Assembly (NCBI GenBank): GCA_031291475.1
Contig: JARLIY010000050.1
Coordinates: 1 to 64,000, forward strand
DNA length: 64,000 bases
Direction: 5' to 3'
Source of the DNA: Xanthobacteraceae bacterium
Lineage (GTDB): Bacteria > Pseudomonadota > Alphaproteobacteria > Rhizobiales > Xanthobacteraceae
The position numbers and the translations under genes were made by a program. Under the pieces are notes generated by a model that did no database searches, was not told the origin of the DNA, and saw only the letters and a program-made list of their open reading frames with translations. Below are positions 26,123 to 35,301 of this stretch, piece after piece. Numbering within the stretch: position 1 is the stretch's first letter; each line of letters starts with the position of its first letter.

Positions 26123-26705
26123 ATGACCACGCAACCTATTCCGCCGCTTGCGGCCAACACCGAGGCGCTGGCGCGGCTCCTACCGCTCGCGCAAAAGCTT
26201 GCCGCGAGCCGCCGCGGGCTCATCCTCGCGCCGTTCCTCGCCGCTTTGCCGGCGAGCCTGTTGACCGATCCGGCCCGCGCGATCGATCCGAACGAGACGC
26301 AAGTCACCTTGCCCGACCAATATCAGTGGAAGCCCGGGCTGCCAGGCGCGCCTGCGCGCTCGGTCGAAACCGTGCTGGCATTCGGCGCAACCGACAAGCC
26401 AGGCCTTTATGTGGTGCTGATCAAATGGCATCCGGGTTACATGAGCGCGCCGCACACTTGCGTCACCGACCGGCTGTGTTTCGTTCTCTCCGGCACCTGG
26501 TGGGTTAAATTCGGGCGCAAAGTTCGAGCCCGACGCTACCGTGCCAGTGCCGGCCGGCGGCTTCGTGCGCCGCGTCGCCCACACGCCGCATTACGACGGG
26601 GTCAAAAAAGGCGAGGCGGCGCCCGCGATCATAGGCGTTTTCGGCGAGGCCCCGATCGACTTTAAGCTCGTCGATCCGTCAAAGCCGCCGGTGCGGGAGG
26701 TGTAG
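26123..26705 (+). pseudogene. Cupin-domain protein with one frameshift
   Basis: The frame opens after GGAGGGAGA with a probable export signal and a cupin start (KPGLYVVLIKWHPGYMSAPH, LCFVLSGTWWV). At 26507-26509 an AAA run holds one extra base: dropping one A gives VNSGAKFEPDATVPVPAGGF, VRRVAHTPHYDGVKKGE and a stop at 26703, which is the expected cupin second half. As sequenced, the second metal-binding half is lost. The substrate is unknown. The intact version would be about 193 residues. Confidence 0.75.
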
Positions 26706-26746
26706 GGCTTATGCAGCTTTGAGCCGTGCCAAAGGGAGACGGCAAA

Positions 26747-26835
26747 GAACCCCACCCTTTAGCTCCCTCCCCACCACTCGCAAACGCGCAGGGGGGAGGG
26801 GAAAGTACGACCGCTTCGCGGGGCGGAAGGGTTCC
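26747..26835. repeat. Palindromic intergenic repeat element
   Basis: CTCCCTCCCC near 26,762 and GGGGGGAGGGG near 26,790 are inverted copies, flanked by an outer AACCC/GGGTT pair. It has the shape of the short palindromic elements common in rhizobial intergenic DNA. It lies between the cupin and deacetylase genes. Confidence 0.45.
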
Positions 26836-26947
26836 CGTCACATAAACGCCGCCGGCGCAAAGGATTATCAACCAAGCGGTGGGAATAGTGGGCAAAGCGT
26901 GCAGGCGCCGGCGGCGGCATCGGCGGGCGGCAAAAACGGCAGCGAGA

Positions 26948-28012
26948 GTGCATTTGGCGAGCCTCAAACACACCATCATCCGCGGCGGGCTGGAATCGCT
27001 ATTCTTTTCCGGCGCGCATTTCGCGTTGAAGCCGTTTCTCGGCGGCGTCGGCGCGATTTTGACGCTCCATCACGTGCGCCCGCCGCGGCCCGGTCGATTC
27101 CAGCCCAACCGCATTCTCGAAATCACGCCGCGCTTCCTCACCCGCGTGGTCAAATTGTTGCGCCGCTCGCGCGTCGACGTCGTCAGCCTCGACGAGGTCG
27201 CGCGGTGCCTGCGCGAGCGCGACTTCCGCCGCCGCTTCGTGGCGCTGACCTTCGACGACGGCTATCGCGACACGCTGCAACACGCTTATCCGATCCTCAA
27301 GGAAGCCGAGATGCCATTCGCGGTCTATGTGGCAACGAGCTTTCCCGATCGGCTCGGCGAATTGTGGTGGCTGGCGCTCGAAGCGGTGATCGCCAAGAAC
27401 GAGCGCATCGGCCTCGTCATCGAGCGCGAGAACCGCACCTTCGATTGCTCAACCGTTGCGGAAAAGCGCGCGCTGTTCGACGAGCTCTACTGGTGGCTGC
27501 GCAGCCGCCCGACGGAAACTGAGCTGCGTTACATCGTGCGCAATCTCGCTGCCTGCTATGCAGTGGACATCGCGGCCTTTTGCGCGGAGCTGTGCATGGA
27601 CTGGCGCGAGATCGCGGCGCTTGCCGCCGATCCGCTGGTCACCATCGGCGCTCATACCGTCAATCATCCGATGCTGTCGAAGCTGCCGGAAAAGACCGCG
27701 CGCACGGAAATGGACTTAAGCCGCGCGGTGATCGAGGCGGCGCTCGGCGTGCGGCCGGCGCACCTTGCCTATCCGTTTGGCGATCAGGCTGCGGCAGGCG
27801 CGCGCGAATTCGCCATCGCCGAGGAGCTGGGCTTCGCCACTGCGGTGACGACGCGGCCGGGCGTGCTGTTGCGCGGCCACGCCACCCACCTGACGGCCCT
27901 GCCGCGCATTTCCCTCAACGGCGAATATCAGCAATTGCGCTATGTGCGGGTGCTGCTGTCGGGCTCGGCGACCGCGATGTGGAACGGCTTCCGCGGCAAA
28001 GAGGCGGCGTGA
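26948..28012 (+). CDS. Polysaccharide deacetylase family protein (NodB-like)
   Basis: 354 residues with carbohydrate esterase 4 motifs: VALTFDDGYRDTL (metal-binding TFDD, near residue 100), ITIGAHTVNHPML-like TIGAHTVNHP (H-x3-H, near residue 235) and LAYPFGDQ (near residue 272). It removes N-acetyl groups from a polysaccharide, using a metal ion. The GTG at 26948 or the TTG at 26954 fits the family start (ASLKHTIIRGG); upstream codons are Arg-rich and unlike the family. It probably modifies the product of the neighbouring polysaccharide genes. Confidence 0.87.
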   Translation: MHLASLKHTIIRGGLESLFFSGAHFALKPFLGGVGAILTLHHVRPPRPGRFQPNRILEITPRFLTRVVKLLRRSRVDVVSLDEVARCLRERDFRRRFVALTFDDGYRDTLQHAYPILKEAEMPFAVYVATSFPDRLGELWWLALEAVIAKNERIGLVIERENRTFDCSTVAEKRALFDELYWWLRSRPTETELRYIVRNLAACYAVDIAAFCAELCMDWREIAALAADPLVTIGAHTVNHPMLSKLPEKTARTEMDLSRAVIEAALGVRPAHLAYPFGDQAAAGAREFAIAEELGFATAVTTRPGVLLRGHATHLTALPRISLNGEYQQLRYVRVLLSGSATAMWNGFRGKEAA

Positions 28013-28085
28013 TCAGGAGTCAGTGGCCGTAATCCGTACTCAGAACGCGGAGGCTCGGCTGACTTTCCTGTTTACCGATCACTGA

Positions 28086-28295
28086 TTACCGATTCCTGCT
28101 CCCGCTCATCCAGGCGACGATCGGCATTGCCGGCAAAACCCAGCCGATGCCGGCGACGACGTAATAGGCCACGGACAGGACGGCGTGGTCACGGATGGCA
28201 GGAAATTGCGCGAGCGCCATGGCGACGAGCGCCCAGACGACGACGAGGACGAACAGCGCGACGGCGCCGATGAATTTGCGCAGGCGAAGCGGCAT
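28086..28295 (-). CDS. DUF2842 small membrane protein
   Basis: 69 residues with two hydrophobic segments and the family pattern [31 protein letters not shown] and VAWM. The start at 28295 gives the normal family length; an earlier in-frame ATG would overlap the divergent heme synthase start. Function unknown. In related genomes it lies beside ctaA, as here. Confidence 0.75.
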   Translation of the reverse strand: MPLRLRKFIGAVALFVLVVVWALVAMALAQFPAIRDHAVLSVAYYVVAGIGWVLPAMPIVAWMSGSRNR

Positions 28296-28342
28296 TTGGC
28301 GGGCGACATCAGGTCCGTTGCGAGGGCAGGGCGCAGCACTAT

Positions 28343-29479
28343 ATGGTCCGCGCGCGCCCGACAAGCGACCCGAGCATGCCGCAAAACCTTGCCGACCGAG
28401 ACATGCGCGCGATCCGGCTGTGGCTTTATGCCGTCGCCGCCTTGGTGCTGGCGATGGTGCTGGTCGGCGGCGCCACGCGGCTCACCGAAAGCGGCCTCTC
28501 GATCACCGAGTGGGAGCCGGTCATGGGCATCCTGCCGCCACTCGACGCGGCGCAATGGCAGGACGCGTTTGCGAAATATCAGGCCATTCCGCAATATCGC
28601 GCGCTCAACGCCGGCATGAGCCTGCAAGCCTTTCAGACCATCTATTGGTGGGAGTGGACGCATCGCCTGCTCGGGCGGCTGATCGGGGTCGCGTTTCTTC
28701 TACCGTTTCTCTGCTTTCTTTGGCGCGGTACAGTCGCGCCTTCGTTGCGGCCACGCCTGTGGTTCATTTTCGCTCTCGGCGCGCTACAGGGCGCCGTCGG
28801 CTGGTGGATGGTCGCCTCAGGCCTCGCCGCGCGCGTCGAGGTCTCGCAATATCGCCTGGCGACGCATCTCCTCCTCGCTTGCGTGATTTACGCAGCGCTG
28901 ATCTGGACGGCGCGCCGGCTGAATGGAAGAGCGCCGCTTGTAGTGCCGGCCCGCAGCCACGCCGGCGCATTCGTGCTTTTGCTTTTCGTGCTGTTGCAGA
29001 TCTATCTCGGCGCCTTGGTCGCCGGCCTGCGCGCCGGCTATGCCTACAATACCTGGCCGCTGATCGACGACGGCTTGGTGCCGGACGCCGCACGGCTCTT
29101 CTTCGCCGCACCGCTGTGGCGCAATTTTTTTGAGAACATTCTGACCGTGCAGTTCGATCACCGCATGCTCGCTTATGTGATCTTTGCCGTCGCGCTGTTG
29201 CACGCCTTCGACGTCGAGCGCAGCGTAAAAGACCGCACGGCGCGCATTGGCGCTTTCGCGCTGTTCGGGGTAGTGGCGCTGCAAGTGGCGCTCGGCATCG
29301 TCACGCTTGTTTGGCGCGTGCCGCTTCCTTTGGTGCTGTTGCATCAGGCGATGGCGATGCTGGTGCTCACCGCAACCACGCTGCACGCGGCTAACCTTGC
29401 CGAGCGCATCCCGCGCTCGCTCGCCGCGCCGGCGCGGCATGAAACTAGTCGGCCAGCGCTTGGTCGAGATCGGCGATGA
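28343..29479 (+). CDS. ctaA: Heme A synthase (COX15/CtaA)
   Basis: 378 residues, eight membrane segments. It oxidises the C8 methyl of heme O to give heme A for aa3-type cytochrome oxidase. The four heme-ligand histidines are seen in [32 protein letters not shown] and [26 protein letters not shown] is the family N-terminal signature. Start 28343 or the later ATG 28376 are both possible. The 3' end overlaps the convergent sulfhydrylase gene by 35 bases. Confidence 0.93.
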   Translation: MVRARPTSDPSMPQNLADRDMRAIRLWLYAVAALVLAMVLVGGATRLTESGLSITEWEPVMGILPPLDAAQWQDAFAKYQAIPQYRALNAGMSLQAFQTIYWWEWTHRLLGRLIGVAFLLPFLCFLWRGTVAPSLRPRLWFIFALGALQGAVGWWMVASGLAARVEVSQYRLATHLLLACVIYAALIWTARRLNGRAPLVVPARSHAGAFVLLLFVLLQIYLGALVAGLRAGYAYNTWPLIDDGLVPDAARLFFAAPLWRNFFENILTVQFDHRMLAYVIFAVALLHAFDVERSVKDRTARIGAFALFGVVALQVALGIVTLVWRVPLPLVLLHQAMAMLVLTATTLHAANLAERIPRSLAAPARHETSRPALGRDRR

Positions 29480-30725
29480 TGTCTTCGACGTCCTCGATAC
29501 CGATCGAGAGCCGCACCACGTCGGGCCCGGCGCCGGCCTCGATCTTCTGCGCATCGGCGAGCTGCCGGTGCGTGGTCGAAGCCGGATGAATGATCAGCGA
29601 GCGCGTGTCGCCAATATTGGCCAGATGCGAAAAGAGTTTCACGTTGGAGACGAGCTTGACGCCAGCGTCATAACCGCCATTGAGCCCGAAAGTGAACACC
29701 GCACCGGCGCCGCTCGGGCAGTATTTGCGCGCGAGGTTGTGATAGCGGTCGCCGGGCAGTCCGGGATAGCTCACCCAGGTCACCTTCGGGTGCGCGGCGA
29801 CCCATTGCGCGACCGCGAGCGCATTGTCGCAATGCTTGCGCATCCGCAGCGGTAAAGTCTCGATGCCGGTGAGGATGAGGAAGGCGTTGAACGGCGACAG
29901 CGCCGGCCCGATATCGCGCAACGCCAGCACGCGGCAGGCGATGGCGAAGGCGAAATTGCCGAAAGTCTCGTGCAGCACGATGCCGTGATATTCCGGCCGC
30001 GGCTCGCACAACATCGGATAGCGGCGCTCGCGCGACCAGTTGAAGGTGCCGGCGTCCACGATCAGCCCGCCGATCGAATTGCCGTGGCCGCCGAGGAATT
30101 TGGTCAGCGAATGTACGACGATGTCGGCGCCGTGGTCGATCGGTTTGCACAGATACGGCGTGGCGAGCGTGTTGTCGACGATGTAGGGCACGCCGGCGCG
30201 CTTGGCGATCTGCGCCACCGCCGCCAGGTCGGTGACGACGCCGCCGGGATTGGCGATTGACTCGGTGAAGATCGCCTTGGTCTTCGGCGAGATGGCCCGC
30301 TCGAACGAGGAAATGTCGTCGGGATCGGCCCACACCACATTCCAGCCGAAATTCTTGAACGCGTGGGTGAACTGGTTGATCGACCCGCCGTAGAGCTTCT
30401 TCGAGGCGACGAATTCGTCGCCGGGTTGCAGCAGGCAGTGGAAGACGAGCACTTGGGCTGCATGTCCGGAGGCGGCGGCCAAGCCGGCGGTGCCGCCTTC
30501 TAGCGCAGCGACCCGCTCCTCGAGAACGGCGGTCGTCGGATTGCCGATGCGTGTATAGATGTTGCCGAAGGTTTGCAGGCCGAATAGCGAGGCGGCGTGA
30601 TCGACGCTGTCGAACACATAAGATGTGGTCTGGTAGATCGGCGTGGCGCGCGCGCCGGTCGTAGGATCGGGCTGCGCGCCGGCGTGCACGGCAAGCGTCG
30701 AGAAACCCGGAATGCGTTCGCCCAT
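29445..30725 (-). CDS. metY: O-acetylhomoserine sulfhydrylase (PLP-dependent)
   Basis: 426 residues of the Cys/Met metabolism PLP family. It makes homocysteine from O-acetylhomoserine and sulfide. The N-terminus ([20 protein letters not shown]), [31 protein letters not shown] and the PLP-lysine motif [11 protein letters not shown] are intact. Its length of about 430 residues favours MetY over the shorter MetZ. Single minus-strand gene. No SAM riboswitch was recognised in the 170-base leader. Confidence 0.9.
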   Translation of the reverse strand: MGERIPGFSTLAVHAGAQPDPTTGARATPIYQTTSYVFDSVDHAASLFGLQTFGNIYTRIGNPTTAVLEERVAALEGGTAGLAAASGHAAQVLVFHCLLQPGDEFVASKKLYGGSINQFTHAFKNFGWNVVWADPDDISSFERAISPKTKAIFTESIANPGGVVTDLAAVAQIAKRAGVPYIVDNTLATPYLCKPIDHGADIVVHSLTKFLGGHGNSIGGLIVDAGTFNWSRERRYPMLCEPRPEYHGIVLHETFGNFAFAIACRVLALRDIGPALSPFNAFLILTGIETLPLRMRKHCDNALAVAQWVAAHPKVTWVSYPGLPGDRYHNLARKYCPSGAGAVFTFGLNGGYDAGVKLVSNVKLFSHLANIGDTRSLIIHPASTTHRQLADAQKIEAGAGPDVVRLSIGIEDVEDIIADLDQALAD

Positions 30726-30902
30726 CAGTCGTTCCTTTTGCGCCGAGCGCCGGTGACCACGGTGGAAAGAATCCCGTCCGGTTTATAGGACCGGCCATCG
30801 CCGTCAAGGCACCGGTGCGGCGTATCGTTACAATAACAAAACCGCCGCGCGGCCGGCGCGGCGGCAAGGTTACGCTTACGCTTCAAACAGAGGTGTTGCC
30901 GA

Positions 30903-31127
30903 TCAGCCGTGCCAATGCGCCAGCTGCGCCCGGCAAGGCTGCGAAATGCGGGTACGATTGCTGATGAGGCAGCCGGCAACGCGGGCGCGGTCCGGGATGT
31001 ATTGCCCGCAGACGGTCATGGCGTCGCTCATGCAGGCGTTCTGGTTTTGCGGATCGTCCGCCCGCGCCGTGGCCGGCGCGAGTGCCGTACAAAGCAGGAT
31101 CAGTGTCAGTGCCGAGCGCATTTTCAT
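30903..31127 (-). CDS. Small exported cysteine-rich protein
   Basis: 74 residues: a signal peptide (MKMRSALTLILLCTALAPAT, cut near ARA-DD) then a short domain with four cysteines (NACMSDAMTVCGQYIPDR, VAGCL, QPCRAQL), similar to bacterial Cys-rich repeats. Start 31127 is chosen for its AGGAGAACGAGCC leader. Periplasmic, function unknown. Confidence 0.65.
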   Translation of the reverse strand: MKMRSALTLILLCTALAPATARADDPQNQNACMSDAMTVCGQYIPDRARVAGCLISNRTRISQPCRAQLAHWHG

Positions 31128-31304
31128 GGCTCGTTCTCCTATTTTCCAAGTGACGCTTTCGCGTGGAGCCGAATGGCTCATGGACGGTTGAACTGTAAGG
31201 AAATCGGCGAGGGCGGCAAAAAGTTCCCTGCGTTTGCAGTTAAGCAATCCGCTTTTTCGCAATGTAAATTTGTTGAATCGCGCCGGCGCGTATTGGAAAA
31301 CTGC

Positions 31305-31892
31305 TTAGGTGTCGCCATCCTCGCGCGCCGCGCGTTCGGCGGCGGCAGCAGCATCGGTTTCGCCGCCGCGCGTCGAAGCGCGGTTGAGCGAGAGGCGCTG
31401 AATGCCGCCGACGGTGCCTTTCTTCGCGGAGATGGTGCGGGTGTTGACGCCCATCCAAGCGATTTCCGAAGACAGCCGCCCGTATTCGATCTTTGGGCAG
31501 CGGTTCATCACCACCTTAAGGCCGTTACTTTCGGCAAGCGCGGCGGCCTCATCATTGCGGATGCCGAGCTGCATCCAGATCACCTGCGGCCGTGGATTTA
31601 GCGCAAGCGATTCCTCGACGATCGGCAGCGCGTGACGCGCGCTACGAAAAATATCGACCATGTCGATCGGTTCGGGAACGTCGCCGAGCCGCGCGTAGAT
31701 GCGGCGGCCGAGGATCGAACGGCCCGCGCGAACCGGGTTGATCGGGATCATGGTGTAGCCGCGTTCGAGCAGGTATTTGAAGACGAAATAGCTCGGGCGG
31801 TTTTCCTTCTCCGAGGCCCCCACCATCGCAATCGTCTTTACGGTATTGAGAATACCGCGGATGTAACCGTCGGAGTAGGAATCGTGGTTCAT
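31305..31892 (-). CDS. CoA-binding domain protein (YccU-like)
   Basis: 195 residues. A Rossmann CoA_binding_2 domain: KTIAMVGASEKENRPSYFVF near residue 20, GYTMIPINPVRAG, PEPIDMVDIFR, VIWMQLGIRNDEAAALAE and VVMNRCPKIEYGR. It resembles YccU-type proteins whose physiological role is uncertain. ATG 31892 lies 13 bases after the enoyl-CoA hydratase stop, so the two are likely cotranscribed. The C-terminal tail is disordered and acidic/Ala-rich. Confidence 0.82.
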   Translation of the reverse strand: MNHDSYSDGYIRGILNTVKTIAMVGASEKENRPSYFVFKYLLERGYTMIPINPVRAGRSILGRRIYARLGDVPEPIDMVDIFRSARHALPIVEESLALNPRPQVIWMQLGIRNDEAAALAESNGLKVVMNRCPKIEYGRLSSEIAWMGVNTRTISAKKGTVGGIQRLSLNRASTRGGETDAAAAAERAAREDGDT

Positions 31893-31905
31893 CGCGCGGT
31901 TGAGG

Positions 31906-32736
31906 TCAGCGGTCTTCCCATTTCGGCTCCCGCTTCTCGATGAAGGCGTTGATACCTTCCTCGGCGTCACGCGCCAGCATGTTCTCCACCATCACCTCCG
32001 AGACGTAGGTGTAAGCATCCGCCAATCGCATCTCCAGCTGACGATAGAAACCCTCTTTGCCGATTTTGACCGTCAATGAGGACTTGCTGGAAATTTCGCG
32101 CGCGAGCTTGATCGCTTCCTCACGCTCGCGGCCGGGCGCGACAATGCGGTTGACAAGACCGATGCGTGCGGCGTGCTCGGCTGGGATCATTTCGCCGGTG
32201 AGCAGCATCTCCATCGCGTGCTTGGGGGACACGTTACGGGAGAGCGCCACCATGGGCGTCGAACAGAACAGCCCGATATCGACGCCGGGCGTCGCGAACT
32301 TGGCTTCGCGCGAGGCCACCGCAAGATCGCAACTCGCCACCAATTGGCAGCCGGCAGCGCTGGCGATGGCCTGCACCGCAGCAATCACCGGCTGCGGCAG
32401 CGCGACAATCTGCTGCATCATGGTGCTGCACGTCGTCATCATGTGCTTGAAGTAAGCGCGGCCCCGGTCGGCGTCGGCGCGATGCCGGTTCAGTTCCTTG
32501 AGGTCGTGGCCGGCGGAGAAGGCGGGGCCGTTGGCGGCCAAGACGACCGCACGCACCGTATCGTCATGGGCGATGGCGGTGAGCGCATCCCCGAGCGCCT
32601 CCAGCATCGCCTCCGACAGGCTGTTGCGGGTCTGCGGGTGGTTGAGCGTCAACACGGCGACGCCGGCCACGTCCTCGCGCAACAGGATCAGCGAAGAGGC
32701 CGCGGTCGCCGCGGCACCGGCGGATTGCGCGTTCAT
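31906..32736 (-). CDS. Enoyl-CoA hydratase/isomerase family (ECHDC3-like)
   Basis: 276 residues of the crotonase fold. Oxyanion-hole segments are GPAFSAGHDLKEL (near residue 68) and QLVASCDLAVA (near residue 127). VDIGLFCSTPMVALSR is typical of the ECHDC3-like subgroup, for which the acyl-CoA substrate is not established. ATG 32736 follows GGACGGGA. It is first in a probable two-gene operon with the CoA-binding protein and divergent from the thioesterase-fold gene. Confidence 0.87.
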   Translation of the reverse strand: MNAQSAGAAATAASSLILLREDVAGVAVLTLNHPQTRNSLSEAMLEALGDALTAIAHDDTVRAVVLAANGPAFSAGHDLKELNRHRADADRGRAYFKHMMTTCSTMMQQIVALPQPVIAAVQAIASAAGCQLVASCDLAVASREAKFATPGVDIGLFCSTPMVALSRNVSPKHAMEMLLTGEMIPAEHAARIGLVNRIVAPGREREEAIKLAREISSKSSLTVKIGKEGFYRQLEMRLADAYTYVSEVMVENMLARDAEEGINAFIEKREPKWEDR

Positions 32737-32827
32737 GGAGTCCCGTCCTTTAAGTCCGCTCCCTGCCGTGCGCATTGGCAAGTCATTCCCTGCATTGTAT
32801 CCGATCCATCATGCAGGGAGCAGGGGC

Positions 32828-33280
32828 ATGAAGGACACCAAGAAGGATCTGGCGGCGCCAAAGCTCACGGTCAAGGAGCTCGAACGTCTGCTCAGCGCCG
32901 AATTTCCTCATATGTTCAATGCGCAGGGCGGCTATGGCATCGAAGAAGTCTGGTTTGGCGGCAGCCGTGTCCGCAAACGCTTCAACGAGCGCTCGCTGCG
33001 GCCCGGCGGGACGATCGCCGGGACCACCATGATGACGCTTGCCGATTTCGCCCCTTATGTCGCGATCCTCGCCAGCATCGGTTGGGTGCCGCTGGCTGTG
33101 ACCACCAACCTGACCATCAATTTTCTCAAAAAGCCCGCACAGCGGGACCTTTTCGCCGAAGCTCGCTTGCTCAAGCTCGGGAAGCGGCTTGCGGTCGCGG
33201 AAGTGGCGATCCGCTCGGATGGTCAGGAGGAGCTCGTGGCGCACGCGACGTCGACCTACTCCATCCCTCCGAGAGGTTAA
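32828..33280 (+). CDS. Hotdog-fold thioesterase (PaaI/DUF4442-like)
   Basis: 150 residues with the hotdog core: RSLRPGGTIAGTTMMTLADF (N-terminal helix region) followed by AVTTNLTINFLKKPAQRDLF, ARLLKLGKRLAVAEVAI and AHATSTYSIP. These match PaaI-like acyl-CoA thioesterases. The ATG at 32828 has AGGGAGCAGGGG upstream. Divergent from the enoyl-CoA hydratase, with which it shares a short promoter region. Confidence 0.8.
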   Translation: MKDTKKDLAAPKLTVKELERLLSAEFPHMFNAQGGYGIEEVWFGGSRVRKRFNERSLRPGGTIAGTTMMTLADFAPYVAILASIGWVPLAVTTNLTINFLKKPAQRDLFAEARLLKLGKRLAVAEVAIRSDGQEELVAHATSTYSIPPRG

Positions 33281-33335
33281 ATATTACCTCTAAGCCAAAT
33301 CATTGAGATATTGGCAAAATAGCCGCAACGTGGTG

Positions 33336-33364
33336 TTGACCCGCGACGGCGCTGCGGATAAATA
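33336..33364 (+). promoter_or_regulatory. Housekeeping sigma promoter of rplM-rpsI
   Basis: TTGACC at 33336-33341, 17 bases, then TAAATA at 33359-33364. Transcription would start about 45 bases before the rplM ATG. Confidence 0.55.
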
Positions 33365-33414
33365 GCCGCTCCAGACGCCGGACATTTAGGCGTATTCCGC
33401 AAACGGGTGAGACG

Positions 33415-33879
33415 ATGAAGACGTATTCGGCCAAACCCGCCGAGGTCGAAAAGAAGTGGGTCATGATCGATGCCGACGGCGTCGTCGTCGGCCGGCTCGC
33501 CTCGATTGTCGCCATGCGTCTGCGCGGTAAACACAAGCCCAGCTACACCCCGCATGTTGACTGCGGCGACAATGTCATCGTCATCAATGCCGCCAAGGCG
33601 GTGCTGACCGGCCGCAAGGTCGAGCAAAAAATCTATTACAAGCACACCGGTTATATTGGCGGCATCAAGGAGCGTACAGCCAAGTCGATACTCGCCGGCC
33701 GCTTTCCCGAACGCATCGTCGAGAAAGCCATCGAACGCATGCTACCGCGCGGACCGCTTGGCCGGATTCAGCTGGGCAATCTGCGGGTCTATCCGCACGC
33801 CGAACATCCGCACGCGGCGCAGCAGCCGGTGCAGCTCGACGTCGGCGCCATGAACCGCAAGAACAAGAGGACCGCCTGA
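33415..33879 (+). CDS. rplM: 50S ribosomal protein L13
   Basis: 154 residues, full length. Recognised by [38 protein letters not shown] and [10 protein letters not shown]. An early-assembling 23S rRNA-binding protein. The stop overlaps the rpsI start (TGATG), the standard coupled pair. The C-terminal extension ([20 protein letters not shown]) is usual for alphaproteobacteria. Confidence 0.97.
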   Translation: MKTYSAKPAEVEKKWVMIDADGVVVGRLASIVAMRLRGKHKPSYTPHVDCGDNVIVINAAKAVLTGRKVEQKIYYKHTGYIGGIKERTAKSILAGRFPERIVEKAIERMLPRGPLGRIQLGNLRVYPHAEHPHAAQQPVQLDVGAMNRKNKRTA

Positions 33880-34358
33880 TGGCCGAGACCGTGCAGACCC
33901 TCGAAGAGCTGTCGGCGCTCAAGCCCGCGGCAGCACCGCAGCCGCCGAAATACGTGCAGAAGCTGGACAAACAGGGCCGCGCCTACGCCACTGGCAAGCG
34001 CAAGGATGCGGTGGCGCGCGTTTGGATCAAAATGGGCGGCGGCAAGATCGTGATCAACGATCGCCCGGTGGAAACTTATTTTGCTCGCCCAGTGCTGCGC
34101 ATGCTGATCCAACAGCCGCTCGTCGCCGCCAATCGCCAAGGCCAATTCGACGTCGTGTGCACCGTTTCCGGCGGCGGACTGTCCGGTCAAGCCGGCGCGG
34201 TCCGGCACGGTTTATCCAAGGCGCTGATGCGGCACGAGCCGGATCTGCGCGCGGTCCTCAAGCGCGGCGGTTTCTTGACTCGAGACTCGCGCGTGGTCGA
34301 AAGAAAGAAATACGGCCGCGCCAAAGCGCGCCGCAGCTTCCAGTTCTCGAAACGGTAA
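33879..34358 (+). CDS. rpsI: 30S ribosomal protein S9
   Basis: 159 residues, full length. Signature [16 protein letters not shown] and [19 protein letters not shown], with the basic tail [16 protein letters not shown] that reaches the P-site tRNA. A charged N-terminal extension of about 30 residues is normal in rhizobia. Coupled to rplM. A GCCCC/GGGGC hairpin at 34365-34380 follows the stop and may terminate the operon. Confidence 0.97.
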   Translation: MAETVQTLEELSALKPAAAPQPPKYVQKLDKQGRAYATGKRKDAVARVWIKMGGGKIVINDRPVETYFARPVLRMLIQQPLVAANRQGQFDVVCTVSGGGLSGQAGAVRHGLSKALMRHEPDLRAVLKRGGFLTRDSRVVERKKYGRAKARRSFQFSKR

Positions 34359-34387
34359 GCGGCTGCCCCACGGTAGGGGCCTCCCGA

Positions 34388-35071
34388 TCAACCGGGCGGC
34401 GCGAACGCCAGATTTTCGCGCGTATAGATTTCGTCGACTTCGGAGATCGGCTTGAGATCGGGCGTGTAAACAAGCGCTCGATACTCGAAGAGCATGGGCG
34501 GAATTGCCAGCGCCTGTTGCGGATGATCGGCCGGCGGCGGCCGCCCTTCCCAACCTTCACCGAGCGGCTTCCACAACACCTCGACCGCAAACGTTTGGCG
34601 AAAAGGCTTCAGCTCCGCGATCGCGCGCCCGAACGGCGTGTCGGTCGTTTCCAGTGAGCGGTTCATTTCGGCAGTGAGCCGCGACGGCACATACCAGTTG
34701 TCGGCCTCGGACAAAATCCGGTCGCCGCAGGCGAGCTCGACCTGGCGGAACTTGACCGGTTCGTTCCGGTCGACCTGTAACCGCAGGCGCTGCTCGTCCG
34801 CGACGGGCTTGTCGACCCCGCGAATTAGACGCGCGTGAATCTTCGGCTCGCCGGCGAGCTTATGGTCCGCGCACCATTTGTCGAGAGTGAATGTGGCGCT
34901 GCGGGCGGCGAGCAAGGTGGCATTGAGCGTCTCCACCAGCGCCCATGCTTCAACTCGCGCGAGGAAGGTGTCGGGCCAAGCCGGCATCGGCTGCGCGCCG
35001 GAAGGCGGTAGCAGGAAACAAGCGCAAAGGAGGAGGGCGAATGCGGCGGTCGACCGGCTGAAGTGTTTCAT
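34388..35071 (-). CDS. Exported hypothetical protein, possibly chorismate-lyase-like fold
   Basis: 227 residues with a signal peptide (AFALLLCACFLLPPSGAQP). The body (VKFRQVELACGDRILSEADN, WYVPSRLTAEMNRSLETTD, FGRAIAEL) recalls the chorismate lyase/UTRA-like fold, but that is an inference and the periplasmic location is unusual for a lyase. ATG 35071 is chosen because the signal peptide starts there. It is convergent with rpsI. Confidence 0.6.
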   Translation of the reverse strand: MKHFSRSTAAFALLLCACFLLPPSGAQPMPAWPDTFLARVEAWALVETLNATLLAARSATFTLDKWCADHKLAGEPKIHARLIRGVDKPVADEQRLRLQVDRNEPVKFRQVELACGDRILSEADNWYVPSRLTAEMNRSLETTDTPFGRAIAELKPFRQTFAVEVLWKPLGEGWEGRPPPADHPQQALAIPPMLFEYRALVYTPDLKPISEVDEIYTRENLAFAPPG

Positions 35072-35301
35072 GGCGATCCTGTCTGCTGCCGGCGGCAGCT
35101 TGGAAAGGCAAGGCAGCGGATACGCGCCGCTTCCTAAAGTTGGGACGGCATTTTTCGTTCTTTTCCGACAATTTTTTCCAAAAACCGACGCATACGCAAC
35201 ACACTTGGCAAAGCTTGGGGAGGGAATCGTTCGGCGCACGCCGCGGAACGGTGATACGTATTTCTCCGCATATCCGGAACGTTCGGATCGGAGCGCCATC
35301 G

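Noticed and set aside
30726-30902. SAM-responsive riboswitch before the sulfhydrylase gene
   Set aside because: The leader has no recognisable SAM-II or SAM/SAH core; only GC-rich inverted pieces are visible.
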